Both the position numbers and the translations under genes were made by a program. From contig JAWKZS010000004.1 of NCBI GenBank assembly GCA_041395845.1, forward strand, positions 124,001 through 188,000: a stretch of 64,000 nucleotides of DNA. The letters are read 5' to 3'. The notes under the pieces were generated by a model that was not told the DNA's origin, made no database searches, and saw only the letters and a program-made list of their open reading frames with translations. Of the stretch, positions 1-6,779 are shown piece after piece. The first letter of the stretch is position 1. Every line of letters begins with the position of its first letter. Source of the DNA: Ch67 sp041395845 (GTDB lineage: Bacteria; Pseudomonadota; Gammaproteobacteria; Pseudomonadales; Ketobacteraceae).

Positions 1-443
1 ATATCGCCAGCCTAAGCCGCGAATCCCAGTTCCGCGATCCACGGCTGAAAAGAATTCTCGAAGAGCATGCCCAGCAGGTGCTGCAGAATCTGGAATCCGG
101 TGACGAACTGCTGGCGCGGGTGCGCAAGTTCGTGCTGGGGGAACTGCCCAACGGAGTGCCCTCGCTGAAATCCGTGTGTGATCTCGTGGGGCAGAACGAG
201 CGGACCTTCCAGCGTACCCTGGCGAAGATGGGGCTGAGTTTTCAGGATCTGGTGGATGAATTGCGGATGAATCTGGCGCTGGAATACATCCGCAATGATT
301 ACAACTTTCTGGATATTGCGATGATGCTGGGTTATTCCGAGCAGAGCGCCTTTCACCGCGCGTTCAAACGCTGGACCGGTATGCCACCATCGCGCTACAA
401 GAAAACCATGGTGCAGACGGAAAACAAAAACGGCGACATCTAG
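1..443 (+). CDS. AraC-family transcriptional regulator, C-terminal part (5' end outside window)
   Basis: The reading frame is open from base 3 to the TAG at 441-443 with no convincing start, so the gene begins outside the window. What remains is the double helix-turn-helix DNA-binding domain of an AraC/XylS protein. The first helix pair lies around PSLKSVCDLVGQNERTFQR. The second has the family signature DIAMMLGYSEQSAFHRAFKR followed by WTGMPPSRYK. The same arrangement closes the regulator at 55698-56777, so both probably belong to the OruR/ArgR-like group with an N-terminal ligand-binding domain, although that part is not visible here. The gene converges on the cytochrome P450 gene, and its stop codon lies in the loop of the shared terminator. 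The ligand and targets are unknown. Confidence 0.88.
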   Translation, partial: IASLSRESQFRDPRLKRILEEHAQQVLQNLESGDELLARVRKFVLGELPNGVPSLKSVCDLVGQNERTFQRTLAKMGLSFQDLVDELRMNLALEYIRNDYNFLDIAMMLGYSEQSAFHRAFKRWTGMPPSRYKKTMVQTENKNGDI

Positions 444-453
444 TCGCCGTTTT
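427..453. terminator. Bidirectional rho-independent terminator between AraC gene and P450 gene
   Basis: CGGCGAC (431-437) pairs perfectly with GTCGCCG (443-449) around a five-base loop. The stem extends through an A-tract on the left and a T-tract on the right, so it can stop both converging transcripts. The regulator's stop codon overlaps the loop. Confidence 0.8.
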
Positions 454-476
454 CATATCGGGAGTGAAGCCCTCGA

Positions 477-1844
477 TCAGGCTTGCTTCACCGGCTTCAG
501 GGTGCAGGGGAAGCCATCTTTCGGCATCGCCAGCGGTACGACCTGGAACGGCAGTTCGTAACCGGGCTTGATTGTCACTTCGAAGCGACGCAGGAAGTGA
601 TACAGGAACACCTTGGACTGGATTTCCGCAAAGTTCAGACCCAGGCACTTGTGGTGACCACCACCGAACGGCACCCACTGATAGAAATGCTTCTTGTGCT
701 CGGCACGTTCCGGGCTGAAACGCTCGGGGTCGAACTGGTACGGATTGGGCCAGTATTCCGGCATGAAGTGGGTGTGCAGCGGCACCACGCCAACAGCAGC
801 GTTTTTCGGAATCTTGAAGCCTTTGAATTCCACCTCGCGAATCGCACGGCGCGGAATGGTCGGCAGCGGCGGATGCATGCGCAGCGTTTCGCGGAACACC
901 AGTGCGGTCTGCTCCATTTTTTCCAGATCGTCGTAATCCACGTGTTCCTTGCCGATGGCGTTGAACTCTTCACGCAGTTTTTGCTGCCACTCGGGATGTT
1001 TGGCCAGACGGTACACCAGCGAGGTCAGGGTGCTGGTGGTGGTATCGTGGGCGGCAAACAGCAGGAAGATCATGTGATCGATCACTTCCTTGTCGGTCAG
1101 CACTTCACCGCTGTCACCCTTGGCCTGACAGATCTGGGTGAAGAAATCGTTGCTGGTGCTGTTACGCTTTTGCGGAATCATTTCGCCGATGAATTTTTCC
1201 AGGAACTTCCGACCTTTCAGGCCGCGTCCCCAGGTGGTGCCGGGAATCGGCAGACGCAGAACGGCAAGTGACGCGTCTACTGCAGCGATAAAGGATTCAT
1301 TCACTTTTTTCGATTCGGGGCCCAGCTTGGTGCCCAGGAACAGTTGCGCGCCACCGGACAGCAACAGCTCTTTAATGCAGTCGAAGAAATGGATTTCCTT
1401 GTTCACTTTCCAGCTGGGCAGATCCTGGGCGAAGATGGCGCTCATGCGATCTACGTAACCTTCCATGACGTTCTTTTTGAACGCGCCCTGGAGAATTTTG
1501 CGATGCAGTTTGTGATCGTCGAAATCTTTCAGCATCAGACCGTTCGGGAAGATTTCTTCCAGTACGACGTCCCATGCGAGCTTGCTGGAAAAGTTGTGGT
1601 CGGAATCTTTCAGCACAAATTCATTGGCATCGGGACCCAGCAGGGTAATCACGTCCTGCATGATCGCGCGATAGCGGAAGACTTCGCCGTAACGGGCGGC
1701 CATCTTGTTGACCAGTCCGGGGAAATCCTTGAGGAATTCGAAGGTGTAGCCCACGATGGGCAAGCCGTTGTCACCGGGAATGTGGGAAACCTTGTTGGTG
1801 GGTTTCTTGGGCAATGATGCGGTGATTTCTGCTGCTGTCGCCAT
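477..1844 (-). CDS. Cytochrome P450
   Basis: A 455-residue haem monooxygenase. The I-helix oxygen-activation motif AAHDTTTS lies near residue 265, the ExxR motif (ETLR) near 318, and the haem-ligating loop FGGGHHKCLG near 400 with its cysteine. There is no N-terminal membrane anchor, so it should be a soluble class I enzyme needing ferredoxin and ferredoxin reductase, neither of which is encoded here. The proline-rich substrate-entry region and the overall layout recall the CYP120/CYP26-like or sterol/terpenoid-type bacterial P450s more than CYP153 alkane hydroxylases, but I cannot name the family. I chose the ATG at 1844 because a GAGG lies about 10 bases upstream; a TTG two codons earlier is possible. 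The leader contains an A/C-rich GACAACAACGAATAA stretch at 1868-1882. The substrate is unknown. Confidence 0.93.
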   Translation of the reverse strand: MATAAEITASLPKKPTNKVSHIPGDNGLPIVGYTFEFLKDFPGLVNKMAARYGEVFRYRAIMQDVITLLGPDANEFVLKDSDHNFSSKLAWDVVLEEIFPNGLMLKDFDDHKLHRKILQGAFKKNVMEGYVDRMSAIFAQDLPSWKVNKEIHFFDCIKELLLSGGAQLFLGTKLGPESKKVNESFIAAVDASLAVLRLPIPGTTWGRGLKGRKFLEKFIGEMIPQKRNSTSNDFFTQICQAKGDSGEVLTDKEVIDHMIFLLFAAHDTTTSTLTSLVYRLAKHPEWQQKLREEFNAIGKEHVDYDDLEKMEQTALVFRETLRMHPPLPTIPRRAIREVEFKGFKIPKNAAVGVVPLHTHFMPEYWPNPYQFDPERFSPERAEHKKHFYQWVPFGGGHHKCLGLNFAEIQSKVFLYHFLRRFEVTIKPGYELPFQVVPLAMPKDGFPCTLKPVKQA

Positions 1845-2025
1845 GTTCAATCTGCCTCGTAGCCTGATTATTCGTTGTTGTCATCGTCTTGTGACGAGTC
1901 AGTCACATGATTTGATTACAGCATAATCAGACAAGGGTGTTTTGACAGGTGCACGGCAGGCGCTGGCGGGTGCCGTCAATTTTGTTCCCGGCAAGCCCGG
2001 CAGGGGGCCGGAATATTGAGCCAGA

Positions 2026-3339
2026 TCAGGATTTTGCCGGTTCCGCAGCGGTGTCGTCGCCCGGTTCGCCGGCCCGTTCGCGAATCTGCTGTTCCAGCAT
2101 GTCCACCAGCTGCTCCAGCAGGGTTTTGCTGTCGGCCTCTTCGGCCGGTGTCTGTTCCAGGCGTGCCATGAAATCGTTGCGCAGCTGGGTCAGGCGATCC
2201 ATGAAGGCTTCCAGCTGGTTCTGGGGTTCAGGCGGCGTGGCGGGATCTTCCGGCACGAACTGGGCATTGCCGAAGTCGGCGACAAATGCCGCTTCCGCGT
2301 CGGTGTCGCGCCGGGTCAAATCCACCTGCTGCACGGTGCCTACGACGCCGTCTTCCCGTACGAAAAAGCCGGTGCTGCGGATGATGCCGAGTTCCTGGGT
2401 GGACTGACCACGCAGGATCAGCGGCGTGTCGGCACTGTCCAGGCCGATGGCGCCGATGCCCAGTTCGCTCAAGCGCTGCAGGCGATCATTGCCGTTTTCA
2501 TCCCGCGACCAGAATTGCAGTTGCTGGAAGATGGCGTCAGCCTCATCGATGAATCCGTTGCCATCGTCGTCGAATTGCGCCAGTTCGGCAAAGCCGTTGC
2601 CGGTGCGGGTGCCGAACAGTTCGCGGCCATCGTTGATGGCGCCATCGCCATTGCGATCAAACGCAATGAAACCGCTGCCGCCGGTGGCCAGGGACACGGA
2701 TTCGGTCTGGCCGTCGCCGTCCAGGTCAAAGGTGAACGCGGCATCGGTCAGCTGGGTGGCACCGCCTTGCAGATTGAGGATCAAGGGATCGGTGCGCAGG
2801 GCCGCGCGGGCAAATTCGCCGCTGCCGCTTTCGAACAGCAGACGGTTGTCGAGCCGGGTATGCAATACGAAATCCACGCTGCGGTTGTCCGCCAGATCAA
2901 GCCGGCCTTCGATGGTCAGGGTGGACTGCTGCTCGCTTTCATAGCGGTAGGACTGGCCGAACGACACATTGGCCTGGGTTGCCACTGCCGGCCCGGTGCC
3001 GCGCCAGTCGCTGGCGCTGCTGTCCAGCCGGGTGAGGCTGCTGATGCGCAGGTCGCGGCTGAAGGCGTGGGATACCATGGATTGCAGCAGGGTTTCCTGG
3101 CTCACGACCTGCACCGCGTCGGGTTTGCCGGCATGGCTGATCTGGCTGCGGCTGTACAGGTAGGCGGACTGGCTGCTTTCCAGGCGCACGTTTTCGCGGT
3201 GGGCGTAGGTGTGCTCAAGGGCTACCGGACGGCCACTGCTCGCAGAACTGATGCTGGCGGAGGCACTTTTCTGCCACTGCTCCCGTTCGTGCTGGCGATG
3301 GCCGCTGACAAGCCGCAGCGTGGCGTTTTCAATTTTCAT
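2026..3339 (-). CDS. Calcium-binding EF-hand-like repeat protein
   Basis: A 437-residue protein of unknown function. Its middle carries three Asp/Asn/Gly-rich loops of the EF-hand/dockerin kind: DLDGDGQTES, DRNGDGAINDGRELFG and DDDGNGFIDEADAIF. The spacing matches calcium ligation at positions 1, 3, 5 and 12. The N-terminal 190 residues are Ser/Gln-rich and polar, and the last 70 are acidic and helical (LEAFMDRLTQLRND, LLEQLVDMLEQQIRER). No signal peptide or membrane segment is visible. If the protein is secreted it would need a type I or other non-Sec route. I placed the start at the ATG at 3337-3339, which begins MKIENATLRL after an AAGG. The frame continues upstream to 3495, but that stretch does not look like coding sequence. 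It is divergent from the MBL-fold gene. Similar architectures are common hypothetical proteins in Pseudomonas-like bacteria. Confidence 0.75.
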   Translation of the reverse strand: MKIENATLRLVSGHRQHEREQWQKSASASISSASSGRPVALEHTYAHRENVRLESSQSAYLYSRSQISHAGKPDAVQVVSQETLLQSMVSHAFSRDLRISSLTRLDSSASDWRGTGPAVATQANVSFGQSYRYESEQQSTLTIEGRLDLADNRSVDFVLHTRLDNRLLFESGSGEFARAALRTDPLILNLQGGATQLTDAAFTFDLDGDGQTESVSLATGGSGFIAFDRNGDGAINDGRELFGTRTGNGFAELAQFDDDGNGFIDEADAIFQQLQFWSRDENGNDRLQRLSELGIGAIGLDSADTPLILRGQSTQELGIIRSTGFFVREDGVVGTVQQVDLTRRDTDAEAAFVADFGNAQFVPEDPATPPEPQNQLEAFMDRLTQLRNDFMARLEQTPAEEADSKTLLEQLVDMLEQQIRERAGEPGDDTAAEPAKS

Positions 3340-3535
3340 CGCAACTACTCTGCCTTGGTATGACCTGAACGTCGTTGGCCGCCCACGCGCAGGTTGGGTC
3401 AGGCCTTTGTCAGTGTGTCGGCGGCAGGAGACTGAACTTGAGGGCTTCTGGACGAAATGGCCACCAGGCAAGGTCATTGCGTGCACAGAACCCATCCGCT
3501 AAGGTCTCGACTGGCTGTGGTGGATACGAATCGAG

Positions 3536-4594
3536 ATGACGTCCTTACTTACTGATTTTGCTCAGGGTTTTCCTGTGGGGCAGGCGGTGCCACTGGGTGA
3601 GCGCCTGTTTGTTCTGAGCCTGCCGATGAAATTCCATCCGGGTCACGTGAACGCTTATATTCTGCGTGATGACGATGGCCTGACGATCGTTGATACCGGT
3701 AATGGTCGCGCGGATACCCGCACACAGTGGCAGGCGTTTCTGGCTTCGGATCTGGCGCGCCAGGGTGTGCGCCGGGTGATGTTGACCCATGGCCACCCCG
3801 ATCACAGTGGCCACGCCGAGTGGTTATGCCAGCAGACCGGTGCGGAACTCTGGGCGACCGCCGCCGAGGTGGACGCCATCCGTCGGCTATGGCGGGGCAC
3901 CCCTCTGAATTATCCGTCGGTAGAGGCATTCTTCTGTCAGTGGGGGCTACCCGCCGATCAGTTCGACGCCGTGCGTGGCTTGATGGACAGTTTTCGCGAC
4001 GATACCAGTGATCTGGATCTGCCGATCCGCGAATTGCAGGATGGCGAAACGCTGTTCCTGGGGGGGCAGTCCTGGCAGGTGAAATGCGGCTATGGTCACA
4101 CACCTGCCAACGCCACCCTGTGGCAGCAGGCATCCGGCCTGCTCATCACCGGCGATCATCTGTTGCCCCGCATCGTGCCCAATATCAGCATCTGGTGGGG
4201 GAGCAGTCTGAACCCGCTGGGGGAATACCTGGCGTCTATCCGTACCTTCCTGGGTATGGGGCCGCTGGTGGGATTGCCTTCTCACGGCAGCCCGTTCGAT
4301 GAGCTTGATCTCCGCATTCACCAGATCATCCAGTTTCACCGTAAGCGCTTGGTGCGGGCGCTGCAATTTTGCCTGGCTCAGCCGCGTACCGCCTACGAAT
4401 GCATCCGGCCCGTGCTCGGTAAAACGGAAGGTGGGGCACTGATTTCTCTGATCATCGGCCAGGTGTTCGCGATTCTGGCGTATCTGGAGGCGGAAGGCCT
4501 GCTGGTACGTACCGATGACGGGGTGTTCCGCTTTCAGGCCGTACCGGATGCGCTGGAGCGTCTGCACGGCCTGTCGGTACTGGACAGGGCGTAG
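3536..4594 (+). CDS. MBL-fold metallo-hydrolase with C-terminal winged helix
   Basis: A 352-residue metallo-beta-lactamase-fold hydrolase. The metal-binding signature THGHPDHSGH lies near residue 85 (HxHxDH). Further ligands are provided by GYGHTPAN (near 187), ITGDHLLP (near 204) and SHGSPF (near 250), as in the LACTB2/glyoxalase II-like branch. The C-terminal 90 residues (HRKRLVRALQFCLAQPRTAY onward) resemble the winged-helix extension of LACTB2-type proteins. No signal peptide is present. The substrate could be a thioester, an RNA or a lactone and cannot be decided from sequence alone. The gene stands alone between the EF-hand gene (divergent) and the secreted subtilase. The ATG at 3536 follows only a weak GAG ribosome site. 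Confidence 0.88.
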   Translation: MTSLLTDFAQGFPVGQAVPLGERLFVLSLPMKFHPGHVNAYILRDDDGLTIVDTGNGRADTRTQWQAFLASDLARQGVRRVMLTHGHPDHSGHAEWLCQQTGAELWATAAEVDAIRRLWRGTPLNYPSVEAFFCQWGLPADQFDAVRGLMDSFRDDTSDLDLPIRELQDGETLFLGGQSWQVKCGYGHTPANATLWQQASGLLITGDHLLPRIVPNISIWWGSSLNPLGEYLASIRTFLGMGPLVGLPSHGSPFDELDLRIHQIIQFHRKRLVRALQFCLAQPRTAYECIRPVLGKTEGGALISLIIGQVFAILAYLEAEGLLVRTDDGVFRFQAVPDALERLHGLSVLDRA

Positions 4595-4659
4595 CCAAAC
4601 ATCCTACCTTAGGCCTCCAGTAAGGATTACGATGACAACAATAATAAGCGGGGGTCACC

Positions 4660-6531
4660 ATGAAGGAGTCAGCTTGGGGCAAGCGTGTTCGTGGATGGGC
4701 AGGCTGTGTGGGGCTCGTGTTTGCCGCCACTGCGCAGGCTGCGCCGGGAAACTGGGACCAGTTGCCGGTGGATCGGCTGATCGTCAAATTCAAACCGCAG
4801 GCGACCCAGGCCGTTGCCCGGTCCCTGCAGGATAAAACCCTTCCTGCCGCGTTGCAGCGGCTGGATTCCCTTCATCAGGTCAAAAGCCGGCTGATCCGCC
4901 GGGTCGCCACCGGGGCCCATGTGGTGCGTCTGGAGCAGAGCCGCTCCCTGGGTGAGCTTGACACCGTGCTGCGTGATCTGATCAACGATCCCGACGTGGA
5001 ATTTGTTGAACCGGATCTGCGGGTATTCCCGGCCCTGGTACCGAACGACCCGCTGTACGCCAGCCAATGGTCGCTGCAGGAACTGGCCGGCGGGATTCGC
5101 GCCGATCTGGCCTGGGATAGCACTCTGGGTGCGGGCGTGGTGGTGGCGGTGCTGGATACCGGTATCCGGCCGCACTCGGATCTGCTAGCGAACCTGTTGC
5201 CCGGCTACGACTTTGTGTCTGACACCTTTATGGGTAATGACGGCAATGGCCGGGATGCCGATCCGTCCGATCCCGGTGACGGTGTCGCTGCCGGTGGTTG
5301 CGGCAGTGGTGTTCCCAGCGAGGATGAAGCCAGCAGCTGGCACGGTACCCACGTCGCCGGCATTGTCGCCGCCCGGGGCCTGAATGGTCAGGGCATTGCC
5401 GGCGTGGCGCCGGAAGCGGGCATTCTGCCGCTGCGGGTTCTGGGTCGCTGTGGCGGCTATACGTCGGACGTCACCGACGCGATCTATTGGGCGGCCGGTT
5501 ATGCGGTGGCCGGTGTGCCAAACAATCCGAATCCGGCCCGGGTGATCAACCTGAGCCTCAGCAGCAGCGCGCAGGCCAGCTGCAGCCAGACCTACGCCAA
5601 CGCCATCGATCAGGCGCGGGCTGCAGGTGCGGTGGTGGTCACCGCAGCGGGCAACCGGAATGCGAACGCTGATCTTTACCCGCCGGGTAACTGTCCCAAC
5701 GCGTTTACCGTCGCGGCCAGCAACCGCAATGGGGGCCGGGCCGATTATTCCAACTACGGTTCCCTGGTGGATGTGGCGGCCCCGGGTGGCTCCATGCGTT
5801 TCCTGGATGATCCGGGCGGCATTCTGTCCACTGCCAACAACGGTACCCAGGCGCCAGCCGGGGACAGCTTTGTGTTCTACCAGGGCACCAGCATGGCTGC
5901 GCCCCATGTGGCCGGGGTGGCAGCACTGCTGTTTGCCGCCAAACCGGCAGCCCTCGCCGAAGAAGTCGAGGACTTGCTGCGGGCCAGTGCACGGCCATTT
6001 CCGGCGGCCTGCAATGGCTGTGGTGCAGGCATCGTCAATGCAGATCTTGCGGTGGGGGTGATCAGTGGTCAGGTGGCAACCTCACTGCCCGCTGATCTGG
6101 CGCTGGTGTTCAAAGGCACCAACGGCAAGTTCGTGAAGGATGCCAATGTTCCCGGCGAGGGCACGATCAGCTATCGGGCGGAAATTTCCAATACTGGCCC
6201 GGAAACCGCTACCGACGTGGAATTCAGCAACCTGCTGCCGCTTGGCGTGACCGTGGAATCCATCCAGCCCAGCCAGGGAAGTTGCAGCGCTGACGGCGCC
6301 GCCTGCGCGCTGGGGGACCTGAGCCTGGGCGAGACGGCTACGGTGTCTGTGGTAGTCCGTACCACCAATGATCAGAAAATGGACTTTCAGGGCCAGGTGG
6401 GGTCGGCGCTGTACGATCCTGACCTGACCAATAACTTTGTCATCAAGCGTATGGGTGGATCACTGGGGCTGTCACTGCTGGTGATGTTGTTGCTACTGGC
6501 AGGGCGTCGGTTTGGTATCAGAAGGTTCTGA
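4660..6531 (+). CDS. Secreted S8 subtilisin-like protease with DUF11-like domain and GlyGly-CTERM tail
   Basis: A 623-residue exported serine protease. The Sec signal peptide covers about residues 1-27 (ending ATAQAAPG), followed by an inhibitor-I9-like propeptide to about residue 125. The subtilase domain carries the catalytic Asp in AVLDTG (near 166), His in HGTHVAG (near 228), the oxyanion Asn in TAAGN, and Ser in GTSMAAPHVAG (near 411). A DUF11-like immunoglobulin-fold domain follows (VEFSNLLPLGVTVESIQ). The last 25 residues run GGS, then hydrophobic LGLSLLVMLLLLAG, then RRFGIRRF. That is the tripartite GlyGly-CTERM signal processed by rhombosortase and linked to type II secretion. The start is supported by GGGGG upstream and an A/C-rich leader (ACAACAATAATAAG). 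Neither rhombosortase nor the T2SS is encoded in this window. Confidence 0.92.
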   Translation: MKESAWGKRVRGWAGCVGLVFAATAQAAPGNWDQLPVDRLIVKFKPQATQAVARSLQDKTLPAALQRLDSLHQVKSRLIRRVATGAHVVRLEQSRSLGELDTVLRDLINDPDVEFVEPDLRVFPALVPNDPLYASQWSLQELAGGIRADLAWDSTLGAGVVVAVLDTGIRPHSDLLANLLPGYDFVSDTFMGNDGNGRDADPSDPGDGVAAGGCGSGVPSEDEASSWHGTHVAGIVAARGLNGQGIAGVAPEAGILPLRVLGRCGGYTSDVTDAIYWAAGYAVAGVPNNPNPARVINLSLSSSAQASCSQTYANAIDQARAAGAVVVTAAGNRNANADLYPPGNCPNAFTVAASNRNGGRADYSNYGSLVDVAAPGGSMRFLDDPGGILSTANNGTQAPAGDSFVFYQGTSMAAPHVAGVAALLFAAKPAALAEEVEDLLRASARPFPAACNGCGAGIVNADLAVGVISGQVATSLPADLALVFKGTNGKFVKDANVPGEGTISYRAEISNTGPETATDVEFSNLLPLGVTVESIQPSQGSCSADGAACALGDLSLGETATVSVVVRTTNDQKMDFQGQVGSALYDPDLTNNFVIKRMGGSLGLSLLVMLLLLAGRRFGIRRF

Positions 6532-6555
6532 TTTTTCAGCGTTTCTGTCCTGAAA

Positions 6556-6586
6556 GATTGACGGTCTGGGGAATGGGCCGTCAATC
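6556..6586 (+). terminator. Hairpin after subtilase gene, possible weak terminator
   Basis: GATTGACGG (6556-6564) pairs with CCGTCAATC (6578-6586) 24 bases after the protease stop codon. No T-tract follows, so it may stabilise the mRNA 3' end rather than terminate by itself. Confidence 0.4.
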
Positions 6587-6779
6587 ATCCGCATTAAATA
6601 TTGGATTACATTTTTGTCTACCGTTTGTCAGAAATAGTCCAATAGGACGTTTGGTGGACGTTGGTTCCATATTATCCTGTCAGGGCTCAAAAGGCGTCTA
6701 CCGCAACAGTCTGTAGTATGGGGCGGCAGGGGAACACTCATCCTTATCCATCAAAAATAATCATAAGGAATACAACACT

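Noticed and set aside
2515..3363. Plus-strand open frame opposite the EF-hand-like gene
   Set aside because: The minus strand carries repeated DxDGDG loops with correct calcium-ligand spacing, so the opposite frame is a shadow.
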